The notes below the pieces were generated by a model, which was not told where the DNA came from, did not search any database, and saw only the letters and a program-made list of their open reading frames with translations. The translations under genes were made by a program, and so were the position numbers. A stretch of 64,000 nt of DNA from Botryosphaeria dothidea (taxonomy: Eukaryota > Ascomycota > Dothideomycetes > Botryosphaeriales > Botryosphaeriaceae): assembly GCA_011503125.2 (NCBI GenBank), contig WWBZ02000082.1, positions 310,001 through 374,000 on the forward strand, read 5' to 3'. Shown here in pieces: positions 1 through 10,999 of this stretch. Within the stretch, counting starts at the first letter, position 1. Every line of letters begins with the position of its first letter.

Positions 1-3000
1 GCCTTGCATTATACACTGTCCTGGCTGATTGACCGCGGAAAGGCGATGCCGCGGAAGACGCTCCTGGGTTTGCTTTTGTTCTCGTTGCAAGAGCTTCGTG
101 ACTATCCTTGCCCCCCGAGAACGCAAATTCCCGACTCCCAGCCAGACGAGTATCTCCTCGCTCTGTTCGATTTCCCCCTGAGAGTCTGCGCTTGGTTGGC
201 GCAGATGAGGGCCGGAATGTGGGTTAGGAACGGTATTACTTTGCGTCATCAGATGACAACCTACCGCGGAGTGACCCAAAGGGACAACTCGCATCAGCGG
301 GATATCTTCCTTTTGCAAGTCGGTCTAGTCATTTGTCCACTTCCGCAGTTCTTCGCCCAGATGATTGACAGATTCGGTATGACGAACTGGATCAAGGGCG
401 ATTATGCAGTGCGCCCTGGGTACGAAGATCTGCAGACAATTGACGTGGCTGAAGACTTTGTGCATCTCCTCATAATCCTCTTGAGCGACCGCTCTTCACT
501 CCTTCCACCCGATAACTCCACCAATCCTTTCCTCGCAGCAGCCCGCCGCGACATCGCACATACTCTTTGTTTTAAGCCAATGGCATACTCAGACCTCACT
601 CAGCGCTTCTCTGAGCGGCTACAGGACTACGATGAATTTGGTGACATTCTCAAGGAGATGACCATCTTCCGAGCGCCTGAAGGACTTTCAGATTCCGGAA
701 CCTTCACTCTGAAGGAGCAATACATCGAGGAGATCGACCCATACATTGCTCACTACAACCGCAACAGCCGTGAAGAAGCCGAGAATATCTACAAGAACTA
801 CATGGCGAAGAAGACCGGAAAGGACCCATCCACAATCGTCTTTGAGCCGAAGTTGCCACGGATCAAGAGCGGCATTTTTGAAGACTTGGCCCAGTTCACT
901 AAGCTCCCTATATTCGCTCAGTTTGTCTACTACTTCCTCGGCTACGCATTAGCCTCTCCTACAGCTACGCCAAACGTTCCTATCACAAGACTGGAGGCAT
1001 TTGTCCAATTCGTACTCCAGCTTATCATTGTCGTGGTGAACGAAGAATTGAGTGAGTTCACAGCCTCGGGTGGGGAAGAGAACGCCTCTGGGTCTTTCAC
1101 GTTCTTTGCTTTGTCCAAGAACTTTGCGCCCAGCCCAGGAGTCCAGCCACCAGCGACTATCGTTTCCCTGCTTCGGGCCTTGTTGGAGAAGGGAGAATTC
1201 AAGGCTTGCGAACCTAAAATCCGTCTCATTCTTTCTAGGATCCAACAACGACAGCCTGTTGGCTTTGAAACAGCAGTCCCTGTTGACAGAATGGACACTG
1301 CATCTCCAGCTGCAGCTGCCGCACAGGATAAGGAATTGAAGAAGAAGCAAGCCCTCGAGAGACAAGCGCGGGTAATGGCCCAGTTCAAGGAGCAGCAATC
1401 TAACTTCATGGCGAACCAAGCCATTGATTGGGGCGACGATCTCAGTGATGAGGAGGATTTCGATACACCCGCTGCCCAGGAAGATAAGACATGGAAGTAT
1501 CCTTCCGGCACTTGCATCTTGTGCCAGGAGGAAACTGATGATCAGAGGCTGTACGGCACTTTTGCGTTCATCTCTGAGAGTGGAATCTTGCGCCAAACCA
1601 ATGTCCAAGACCAAGATTGGTTGTCTGAGGTCGCTAGCACCCCGGTGGACCTGGACCGTTCAGGAGAACACGTCCGGCCTTTCGGTGTTTCCGGCAAGAA
1701 TCGCAAGCTCGTGCAGAAGACGACGTTCGAAGGCAAAACGGTCATGACTGAACGTCAAGATCTGAGTAAGGGATTCCCGTACTCGCACATAAAGCGAGGC
1801 CCTGTCAGTACCGGTTGCGGGCACATCATGCACTATTCCTGCTTCGAGGTCTACAACACAGCAACACACCGACGTCATGTCAACCAGATCGCCCGTCAGC
1901 ATCCAGAGCGCCCTGAGTACAAAGAATTCATGTGCCCTTTGTGCAAAGCGCTTGGCAATTCATTTCTTCCAATCATCTGGGAGGGAAAGACAATCACGTA
2001 CCCCGGTGCTCTGGAGCCTGAGATTGCGTTTGACGCATGGCTCGATTCGCATGTCAGCGTCCAGATCTCAAAGCTTGACAAAGGTCCAGAGAGGGGCGGC
2101 GGGGAGATTCCTCCGGCCTTCACCAGGCAGCACAACATATTCTTCGACTACAGCATGGAGAGCATGATTGCTCCCCTCTCATCAAGACTCTCTGACCTGT
2201 CGCGACCGGGCCCGCTAGCTGTATCGGCACCACCAACGCAGAGTTCAGCGCCACGTGCGGCATTCCCAATACCCAATTTCCTTGTGCGAGCAGAGGAGGA
2301 GGCAAGAGAACCTTTCGCGGTTGCTACGCCAGAGTCAAATGCCCCAACTTTGCAGGCTACGCCTCCCCTCGAACTCTTCAGCATCTACAGGCGTTTGAGA
2401 GACACGATGCGAGCAAATATGCTACAAACGAGATACTCGCATGCTCATAATGCTCATCCCCTGTCTGAGGATCTGACTTACACCGACACGTTGGCCAAAA
2501 TTCTTGGCTTCTCAATTGCGGCTGCCGAAATTGCTCAGCGCGGTATCGAATCTGACGTTGGTTGCACGCTACTTGACAAGATCTCGGAGCACTCGCTCAC
2601 TCATCTTCGAGTACTGTCAGAGACTGTGACTTCGTACCTTGCCGTTGGCGGCATCCATCATCAAGGGAAAAATAGGACGAACCAGGAATTCCTGGACAGT
2701 CAGAACCGCCAGCTACACCAACTCATGTTTGGACACCCTTTGATTGAAGAGACAACGCCAACCGGCACGAAATCTGCCCCTCCACTTTTCCTTCAGGATC
2801 CTTTCGTCTTCCTGGCGGAATGTTCAGTTTGTCTGGTCCCTGCGCTCCATCTTGATATTCACCATGTCATGCGACTTTGCTATCTCGCTGAGATCGTGAA
2901 GACTGTGAGTGTGTTTGTTCTCGCTGATCCGGAGGTCCTTGCCAAGGCTCCTGTTGGTGACGAGGACATCTATCGGGACCACGTGGCTAGCCTTGGCCAG

Positions 3001-3968
3001 GAGCAGATGGAAGTCTTTTCTACCTTCGTCAAGAGGATAGTTGTGGATAACGAGGAGGCGGTGACGTTTGACGATGCTGGGCAAGGCGCTCAGAGGGTCA
3101 TGTCACTCTTCGATCCGGAGAACATGAACTTCCTTCGGTACCTCCGCGTCTTGATCTCGACTTATGCACTGCCGTTCGTCCGCAAGGCAGTCATCCTCAT
3201 GCATGTCCGTTACGGCATAGAGTTCCCCGATGCTGGATATGATTCTGCCAAGGAGCCTGAACTACAAAGACTTTCGAAGGCCCTACGCTTGCCGTCGCTT
3301 GACGAAATTTTCGGCTCTTACCTGGCTGACGGCCCGACGAGTCTCATCCTCCGGTCCGTCGCATCGGGCTGGATCAAGCACTGGGTCATGTACCGCGAGA
3401 GCAAGCGGTCGGGTCCTCCTGCAAGGCCGTTGACTCTGAGCCATCCGGCCGTCTTCGAGTTGGTTGGCCTACCAAAGAACTACGACACGCTGACGGACGA
3501 GGCTATCAAGCGCAAATGCCCGACGGTACCTCACAAAGAGCTCACCGATCCTTGCGTGTGCCTCTTCTGCGGAGAGATCTTTTGCAGCCAGGCAGTGTGC
3601 TGTATGAAGGCAGGAGGCAAGGGTGGATGCATGCAGCATCAGGCGAAGTAGGAAATCCTCCGAAACTAGTACTGATCTTTAGCTAACGAGGCGCTTCTAG
3701 GTGCGGGGGTAATATCGGCATGTTCATCAACATTCGCAAGTGCATGCTTCTATACACGCATCACCAGAGCGGCAGTTGGTTCCCTGCGCCGTATCTGGAT
3801 AAGCACGGTGAGACGGACATGTCGTTGCGACGACAGCACCAGCTCTACCTCCACCAGAAGCGATACGACGCGCTTGTTCGCAGCGTTTGGCTACATCACC
3901 AGGTGCCGTCGACGATAGCTCGGAAGTTGGAGGGCGACATCAACAACGGTGGATGGGAGACGATGTGA
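1..3968 (+). CDS. ubr1: E3 ubiquitin-protein ligase Ubr1 (N-recognin), 3' part
   Basis: RING-type E3 ligase of the Arg/N-degron pathway, which with its E2 Ubc2/Rad6 ubiquitinates substrates bearing destabilising N-termini. The frame is open from base 1, so the start lies upstream; exons are <1..3647 and 3701..3968, with a 53-nt intron (GTAGGA donor, GCTAAC branch, TTCTAG acceptor). About 1,304 residues are visible. A RING-H2-like module starts with a CxxC pair near window residue 505, has a GCGHIMHYSCF core, and ends in CPLC near residue 645. The C-terminal Cys-rich cap (CVCLFCGEIF, then GGCMQHQAK) continues across the intron into CGGNIGMFINIRKCMLL and ends in GDINNGGWE, typical of the Ubr1/Ubr2 tail. 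The UBR box and ClpS-like region should lie before the window. Without the intron the frame would stop at 3651 and lose the conserved tail. Ubr1 versus a Ubr2-like paralogue cannot be settled without the N-terminus. Confidence 0.93.
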
Positions 3969-4911
3969 CTCATCTGAGTTGAGAAACCAGTAGCAGCAGC
4001 ATTCCGAGACACGAGGGCTCGGGCGGCGTATAGGCTTGCAGGGGTAGAATTGAAGGCAGATGCATTTCAGGGAGTTGGGACAGGCTTGAAGGGCAACTCT
4101 CTTTATGATCATGGCATTCAGAGGCCATGCAGATTCGATGTACATGGTTTACTGAGCAATGAATAGGTTCGGATAGGACTGTGCACTGCTTTGATATGTA
4201 TGACATATCGTCCATTCCAGCGCCATAATGCTGCAGCCGACGGCCATAACCTGTGCACGGAGTCGAAGCATTCATTCCGATATGATTGAATTATATTTTT
4301 GGGTCCCAATGGCGGTCTTTATTTGACTTGTCTATCTATGGCAATATCACTTTCAGCGCTAAGCGTCGGCTGCACTGCTCTGTATTGAATGATCAGCATG
4401 TCTAATTGCAGCGTTGCTTAAGCGAGGGAAAAGGGAGACATGGCAATGACATGTACAGCTCGCAGTTGCAGCTTGCGCGCCTTCGAGGCTCGACACGGAC
4501 TGTCTAGAAGGTGCGGTGGCAAAGGTAGCGGGTGGCTCAGACTCGGGCTGTAATTGGCAGGCGTGACTGATGGAGTCATGGAGCTGCGGCGGGGCGCTGG
4601 CCCGTGCGCGGCTACCCATTAACGAGTGGGCCCGCCGCCGTCGTCCGGGCATCGCCATCAACCGCCACACCAACCGACACGCCTTCGCTCACAGCCCGCC
4701 CTCGCTCCTGCAACTATGGAGTTCTACTAGACGCTCACTCGAGCAACTTGCTTCTTGCTGGATCCGACGATGTCCACAACTCCCGCCATCACTACATCCG
4801 AGCTAGATTGTACGATGCGCAGCGCCACCGCTATGCCTCACCACCTGCAGCTCACTGACCGCTACAATCACCAGTTTCCTTACTACACCCCGATAGACAC
4901 GCCTACTACCA
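3969..4911. other. Intergenic region, ubr1 to NYN gene
   Basis: About 0.9 kb. It holds the ubr1 3' flank, a candidate short inverted-repeat element (4231..4374, listed separately) and the leader of the NYN gene, which contains an upstream ATG at 4770 opening an out-of-frame reading that overlaps the main start. No other gene is supported. Confidence 0.6.
4231..4374. repeat. MITE-like element with outward inverted ends
   Basis: The left end reads CTGCAGCCGACGG (4231..4243) and the right end GCGCTAAGCGTCGGCTGCA (4356..4374), giving a 10-bp inverted terminal match TGCAGCCGAC / GTCGGCTGCA about 143 bp apart. Just inside the left end, on the minus strand, is GGAATGAATGCTTCGACTCC (4260..4279). Both motifs recur near 38.3-38.4 kb and 43.6-43.7 kb, so they belong to a dispersed family. 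No clear target-site duplication is visible. Calling it a MITE is inference. Confidence 0.45.
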
Positions 4912-6834
4912 ATGACCACCACATCTCAAACCCAGTCAAACCCTCTCATGCCCTCGACCCCCGAGGACAGCCCTTGGGACTTCTCCCAGGTGCTTAATCT
5001 TATCAACTCTCTTTCGCCCAAGCCTCAAGCCGCCACCCCCCATCCCGCACCGGTAGATACTCTTCAAGATGGCCGCCTCCAGCCGGAGCTGCCCGTCGAG
5101 ACCTCGAGCGGTTTGGGTGACTTCAATAAGGTCTGGGAATTTCTCGGTACACCTCGCGACGCACCGGCCCCTCAGGTTTCGCTCCTCACTCCACCGCCTT
5201 CCGAACCAAGCGCCGATAAGGAGAAGGAGGCTTACATCTCTGATGGTGCCGCCTACTATCAGCCAATCGGCAAAGGCGTGAAATGGCAAGACACCGTGGA
5301 AGATGGCTTGGATACTCTCGCTGATGGCGTCGATGATGTCTTTGGCACCGCGACTGCCGATGTGTCAGACGCTCCGGTAAAGGACTTGTCAGGCTTGACC
5401 AAGACCCAGCGAAAGAGGGAGAATCGAAAGCTTCGCAAGCAAGCCGAGGTAGAGAAGCGGGCGGCGAAGTCTAAAACCATCAGTGACTTCGAGTCTGAGG
5501 ATGATGCGCAGCTCTACACACCAACGCGCAAGGCTAGCATACACTACATGATTCCCATGGAGCAGCCCGCTCCTGCTCCTGCAATTCGATACAATTTTCA
5601 TTCACGCCAGGTCCCTTCCACTCCTCAGGCATCGAAGACCAATGCCGCTCCTACGCCGCTGGTGGTGCCTTTTGCCGAGCCCAAGAAGGTATACAGCAAG
5701 TCTACTGTGCCTTCTTCTTCATCCAAACCCATCGATATCCCGATGAAGTCCAAGAAACATCAGGATTCTGTCATTCCATTCAAGCTCTCCACCTCAGATA
5801 AGGGTAAAGCGTCGAATAATAACTCCGGTTCTCCAACTAAGAAGCGCGATGCTTTCAAGTCTCGTAGCCCCCCGAAGCAGTCTGCGCTTCTTCCTGCGGC
5901 TTCGTCTGTCCCTGCAGGCATGAATTCAGGCTATTTGAATGCCATCATGAACCAAACGCCGCTATTTTTCCAAAGCTCGGGCACGTCGCCATCACAACAA
6001 CAGCCCAAACCCTTGACCATCCGGGATAAGGATGACAGGAATATTCATTTCCTTTTGACTCTCATTCGCAACTTTGGCGAGGACAAGCACTGGCTGGCTA
6101 AGCCGGCTCAGCTTGTGAACCACACGCAAGCGGTTAATGGCGTTCACGTTTTCATTGATTTTTCCAATATTCACATTGGTTTTCAGAATTGCGTTAAGAC
6201 GATGCGTGGTCTGCCTGTTCAGGCTCGCATCCGCCGCGAAGACATTGACTTCGAGGCACTTGTCCTCCTTATGGAACGTCGCCGACCTGTTGCCAAGCGC
6301 ATCCTGGTTGGATCGCTCCCTGCAATTCCGGCCTTCGAGAGAGCGAAGGCCCTTGGCTACGAGACAAACATCTTAGATAAGGTGTTCAAGGCTCGTGAAC
6401 TCACCGATCGTCAGAAGTACTTCCGAGAGCGCGAGGCTCGCGCAAACGGCACTTACCGACCTTCCTCTAGCGGCGGCGAAGGCAGCGGCAGCGGATCTGA
6501 AACGAACGCAGCTGCTCCTCAGAAAGCAAAGGAGGCATGGGTCGAGCAGGGTGTGGACGAGATTCTTCATTTGAAGATGCTCGAGTCCGTCGTCGATGTC
6601 GACGAGCCTTCGACGATCGTACTGGCTACGGGCGATGCCGCTGCTGCTGAGTACAGCCAGGGCTTCATGCGCATGGTTGAACGTGCGCTCAAGAAGGGCT
6701 GGCGCGTTGAACTCGTCTCGTGGCAGGCGGGCATCAGCAGCGCGTACAAGAAACGCGAATTCCGCCAGAAATGGGGAGACGCTTTTCGCATCATTAGCTT
6801 GGATGACTACGTTGAAGATTTGCTCGACACTTGA
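4912..6834 (+). CDS. NYN-domain (PIN-like) protein, putative RNA-acting nuclease
   Basis: Single-exon gene of 640 residues. Residues 1 to about 400 are low-complexity and Pro/Ser/Lys-rich, with a basic coiled stretch near 165-185 (TKTQRKRENRKLRKQAEVEK). The C-terminal part, from about 408, is a NYN/PIN-like fold: it opens with VNGVHVFIDFSNIHIGF (first acidic residue), continues with KRILVGSLPA, has DEILHLKMLESV in the middle acidic position and ATGDAAAAEYSQGF as the last acidic loop, and ends WGDAFRIISLDDY. A Gly/Ser-rich insert splits the domain near 520-545. The family (limkain b1-like NYN) is linked to RNA cleavage or silencing; activity here is inferred from the retained Asp residues. The start at 4912 is the first ATG in this frame, although an overlapping uORF begins at 4770. 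Converges on rpn3. Confidence 0.85.
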   Translation: MTTTSQTQSNPLMPSTPEDSPWDFSQVLNLINSLSPKPQAATPHPAPVDTLQDGRLQPELPVETSSGLGDFNKVWEFLGTPRDAPAPQVSLLTPPPSEPSADKEKEAYISDGAAYYQPIGKGVKWQDTVEDGLDTLADGVDDVFGTATADVSDAPVKDLSGLTKTQRKRENRKLRKQAEVEKRAAKSKTISDFESEDDAQLYTPTRKASIHYMIPMEQPAPAPAIRYNFHSRQVPSTPQASKTNAAPTPLVVPFAEPKKVYSKSTVPSSSSKPIDIPMKSKKHQDSVIPFKLSTSDKGKASNNNSGSPTKKRDAFKSRSPPKQSALLPAASSVPAGMNSGYLNAIMNQTPLFFQSSGTSPSQQQPKPLTIRDKDDRNIHFLLTLIRNFGEDKHWLAKPAQLVNHTQAVNGVHVFIDFSNIHIGFQNCVKTMRGLPVQARIRREDIDFEALVLLMERRRPVAKRILVGSLPAIPAFERAKALGYETNILDKVFKARELTDRQKYFREREARANGTYRPSSSGGEGSGSGSETNAAAPQKAKEAWVEQGVDEILHLKMLESVVDVDEPSTIVLATGDAAAAEYSQGFMRMVERALKKGWRVELVSWQAGISSAYKKREFRQKWGDAFRIISLDDYVEDLLDT

Positions 6835-7966
6835 AACAGAAGTGTCGTTCAGGCTTTCTTTCCTCGTTCAACCATAGGTTTTGGTGTACGCACTGCTGTG
6901 GCTACTTGCACGGGCGGTGTTTGTTTCAACACATCGATTTTGTCTCTGGGTTTTCGAGGAATCTTTCTGCTGGCATGTTTTCTTTTAGAATGAACCATGC
7001 TGTTGCATTTTCGCTCTTTGGCTTTGAATCATGGAGCAAGAGATGATATCCACACCCCTTTAGCTTGAGACGAAGAGATTTCTATCGAAACGACCTCGAC
7101 GACTCCATCTGACGACAGCGTCTGCCTTCACTACATCTTTTTCGAGTTTTATCGGTTTATCGGTACTACAGGAGGATTTTTGTGTTATTTATGAACCACA
7201 AAGCCTCCATCATTTCTCATCGGCAGCGCGCCCTATGTCCTTGCGACATGTTGGTGTGCTCAGCGATCACGATTTTCTTGGTTTCTTTGTTCTTGATTTC
7301 ACGTGCATTTTTGTCTTTACCTGAATTTTCGTCTTTTTTTCGCATCGAAGTGATCTCACAAGTTCCTTCCCATCATCTTTTGAATATGAGGATCATCATC
7401 ATGCCTAGATAGATCGGAGAGATATCAAGATTTTCTTTCTCTTGGAAGCACGGCATCTGGACTTTCTACTCTTTTGATTTCTATTAAGATGGGAGTTGGG
7501 ACGGGATGGGACTTCAGGAGTACAGTACAATGATGATGAATCAGCTTCGAACCATTTGCTGGAGTTCTACTGGATTTTGCTTGTTTTGTTTGCGTCATAG
7601 TCACTCGGCTTTTCTTAGTTTTGATTTAGAATGGTGAACATGTTTCTCCACATCCATTTCATTCGGCCTGCGTGCAACCTGCGGACTTTAAATCAATCAC
7701 CCTCATGTGGTTGTACAATAGACTTCCAAGTAGAGACCGATCAATTTCTTCAAGGCTTTGAACATACAATTCGGCTTGCCGTTGCAGAACACATGATGTG
7801 AAAAGATACCGTTCATTCTATGTGTTGATTCGATGGGGCATCAGTTCGTAGCTCTACTCTCAGCCAATGTCCCCTTTAGTCTTATCATTACACACCACTC
7901 CCTCCCCCTTTTCTTCCGCTTCCCATCCTGGCATTGCGCAGATCATAGAGAGAGATCTCCCAGAAT
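6835..7966. other. Convergent 3' intergenic region
   Basis: About 1.1 kb between the NYN gene and the 3' end of rpn3. It is T-rich on the plus strand with scattered short open frames and no recognisable domain. It probably holds the two 3' UTRs and terminators. Nothing else is supported. Confidence 0.6.
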
Positions 7967-9694
7967 CTACAAACCCTCAAAATCCCCCGCCGCATCATCC
8001 TCATCGATATCGCCATCCTGGATCTCCTTGGCCAACTCCCTCTCCCTCTCCCGCGCCTCCTGCGCGTTCTTCAGCTCCAAGCGGTGCTGGTTCATGGGGT
8101 ACCGCATAGCCTTGACGCACTCGTCGTGCAGGGTTAAGCACGCAGAGATACGATCGTGGAACGCCTCGGCGGGCTCGCGCGTAGCGTAGACGTCGCCGGG
8201 GCGCTTGGTCTGCATGAAGCCTTTCTCGTGGTTGATCGAGGCCTCGATAACGCCGTCGCGGATGGCCTTGGCGACGATGTATTCGGCGCTCTCCTCGCTC
8301 TCGAGGCCGAGGCGGATGCAGATGTCGCGCAGCGAGATGCGCGAGTAGCTGAGCGACAGCATGCGGATGCCCGTGCGGATGACATTCTGGCGCAGGCGCA
8401 GGATCAGCGTGTACGTGCCCTCGCGCTGGAAGACGCCCGAGTTGGCCTGCACCACGCGGACAAAGCCCTGCAGGTCGCCGGCGCGCACGGCTTGCACGAG
8501 GCGGAAATACGGCTCCAGCGCGCGCTCGAGCTTCGGCTGGCTGAAGATGGCGCGCTCGGGGATGTCACCCATGAGGAGCTCGACGATGACAAGCAGCTTC
8601 ATTGATGCCTGGTAGAAACCGGCGGCGACGGAGCTAGTGGGCGACTTGCGGGTAGCGCTGGTCAAGTGCTCGTGGGCCTCGGTGTAATTGAGCTGGATGG
8701 CACGGATGCGGCCCAGATAGTAGAGGAAGCGGGCGACCTGGTTGTTGGGAGCCGTCTGAGGGAATTGCGTCTGGGCGACCAGAAGATCGGCTTGAGTGAT
8801 ATCGGCGGTTGAGAGGTAGTTGCGGAGAAGCAGCACCATGACGGCTGCCTGCGTATCTTGATCCTTGCGGAGGACAGCACTGCGCAGGGCGGCAAGCAGC
8901 TGGCGGCGAATGTGAATGACAGGAGATTGCCGTGACGGCGGCTTCGGGTCGAGGTTCTCGTGGAACAGGGCGAAGTAGAAGTAGGCCTTTGCCGCCAGCG
9001 AGTCCAGCGTTCGACGGTTCAGCTCACGGATGTGGTCAACCAGCCAAGACGACCATTGCGCACCCTTGGAGAACTCCTGCTGGTCGTAGAAGAGAACCTG
9101 GATAGAGAAAGCGTTGTGTTAGCAGCGGGGGCGATTGCCGAGGGCGGCGGCAACAGTAGCAGTACCTGGACGAGGATTGCGAGGTAGACATCGACCTCAG
9201 GAACCACCTCCTTCTTAGCACTTGCCTCGGATGCCTTGCTTGGTTGTGCGGAGCCCCCGATGGCAGCAACGAGCTTCTTGCCCAGTTCATTGCTTTGAGG
9301 ATAGTAGGAGACAATGGCATCGGTCAGAACCTGCGGGTTGAGGCGCTTCCGGAGCGAGGATATCGAGCGCAGAGCGCGGAGAGTGAAGCGCGAGTCGAAC
9401 TGGGCAACAGCTCTCTCGAGCAGCACAAAGTTACTGGCAATGTCTGTGGTGCTGTCAGTCTCCATTTCCTCGTCGAAGCGAGCTGTACAGCTGCCGGTCT
9501 AACTCCGCTATGGTACCGCCGCCAGTGCTCTACGGTGGCGTGCCAGAGCCGTGACAGACAGTCCATCGGGCGGGCCGCAGCGTTCGGAAGCCGGAGCTCG
9601 AGAGATGCGTATACGGACCTGCAACAGCCTTCTCCTTGGAATCGATTTGGGGCTGGTCGCCGGTGCTAACGACGCCTTCCATGCTCTCCGCCAT
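7967..9694 (-). CDS. rpn3: 26S proteasome regulatory subunit Rpn3 (PSMD3)
   Basis: Non-ATPase subunit of the 19S lid, a PCI-domain scaffold. Exons on the minus strand are 9694..9619, 9482..9166 and 9097..7967; introns are 136 and 68 nt, phases join cleanly, and the product is 507 residues (yeast Rpn3 is about 520). The start MAESMEGVV lies in a 76-nt first exon joined through an Ala codon to ARFDEEMETD. The body has TPR-like helices (QVARFLYYLGRIRAIQLNY, ERALEPYFRLVQAVRAGD) and a C-terminal PCI winged helix (YSRISLRDICIRLGL, DGVIEASINHEKGFMQ), ending in the acidic tail DGDIDEDDAAGDFEGL. Starting at the later Met (9465) would drop the first exon. Head to head with spc34 across 375 bp. Confidence 0.95.
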
Positions 9695-10069
9695 GTTGGG
9701 CTGGTGTGGTGCGTTGCGCGGGTGATCGGGAGGGATGAAGGCGGACCGCAGGAAGGGATGACTCGGCGGCCTGGTCGGATGTGAGGATGGGGCGACGGAC
9801 GTTGAGGTGGATGATGGGACGAGGCGAAGGTAGATGTGGTTGGTGGCAGCTTGGGAGCTTCAGAGGTCATCGGCGGATGACGCCTCTCACTCGCCGATGC
9901 GTCCGTGCCCGTCGCGCGCGAGCTACAGATGCTGCTTGCCGCTCTTTCCACGCATGTCACGCACAATCTACGGCAACGTATTTCGTGCGGGTCTCTGTTG
10001 ACAATCTCGCCCGCCGCTGCAACCCAAACGCTCTCTCCAAACACAGCTGCCCCACCATAATCGCCCGGC
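9695..10069. promoter_or_regulatory. Shared divergent promoter, rpn3 / spc34
   Basis: The 375 bp between the two start codons is the only space for both promoters. I did not recognise a proteasome-associated PACE element (GGTGGCAAA) or any other named site. Confidence 0.5.
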
Positions 10070-10999
10070 ATGACGCTCCTCGACGCCCACCTCGAGCAGA
10101 TTTCACTCTGCTCCGCTTCAATCGCCGAACTTCCGTCTGTCTCCTCCCGCTTTCTCCCACTTTAAACAAGAGAGCATCCAGACTGATCACTCTGCAGCTT
10201 CCCTCGCCCAAAGATCTTCACAAACGCACTGCTGCACCAGCACGACATCACAACTTTAATTCGCGATACCGAGTCCCACGAGCGCGCTCTCTTCTCCGTA
10301 CCTCCTCCACCTAAAAACCCCGTCCCACAAGAACCGTCACCTTTCGTTTCCTCGAATCGTCGCGCTACTGTTTTCAATGCTCCCAGGCGCAACACGGCTG
10401 TTGCTGCGATCCTAGGTTCCGAGTTGGTCGACCGCATTCGCGAAGGTGGTGGCGGTGGTGCGGGTAGTGGGCTGGGCTATCGTTCGTATGGTGGAGGCAA
10501 AGATAGAGGCGAGGTCGACGTGGAGACGCTGCTGGAGGGCGCGGAGAAGCTTTGCGGGGTCTAGTAAGCATTCCGGTTGCTTTTGTCCCCAAGCCTTGTC
10601 CAGCAATGGCATCTGAGAAAGTTCCATTTTGGAGGTAAATCTTTCTAGATCAGTACGCTGACATGATTTGGTCGCAGCCATATTCCTGGCATCAACCAGA
10701 AGATTGCGCAGTTGAGACAGCGGCACGCACGGCTTACTTCGTCCATCGAACATTACGAATTACGGGTTGCCGAGCAGCAAGCCCAGTTGGCGCGTATGAA
10801 TAAACCGCGGGACGATTACGATGACCCGCCAGAGGAAGAACCCGAACCCGAACCGGAAGAGGAAGCCCCCTCGACCATCGAGGACCTCAGAAGAGAAGAG
10901 GAGGAGGTCAACGAATTAGAGCGCAAGAAGCGTGGGCTGGAGGACAGGGTCAATTCTATGGGCAGGGATATCTCTGGAGTTCAGAGAGCACTGAGATGA
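10070..10999 (+). CDS. spc34: DASH/Dam1 complex subunit Spc34
   Basis: Fungal-specific kinetochore ring subunit that couples chromosomes to spindle microtubules. Exons are 10070..10134, 10198..10563 and 10678..10999 (introns 63 and 114 nt), giving 250 residues; the reading is visible only after splicing. The N-terminus MTLLDAHLEQISLCSASIAE runs into LPFPRPKIFTNALL, HDITTLIRDTESHERALFSV and RRNTAVAAILGSELVDRIR, the conserved Spc34 N-terminal block. After the second intron comes YHIPGINQKIAQLRQRHARL, then a charged coiled coil with an acidic Pro/Glu spacer (EEEPEPEPEEE) and a final heptad segment. Intron 2 splits a Tyr codon; if it were retained, translation would stop at once. Somewhat shorter than yeast Spc34 (295). 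The gene lies 70 bases from a long gene-free region, so its 3' end marks the edge of the conserved block. Confidence 0.92.

Noticed and set aside
8156..8605. 149-codon plus-strand frame inside rpn3
   Set aside because: It is antisense to the well-supported PCI region of rpn3; its acidic Ala/Asp/Glu composition is a mirror of the sense codons.
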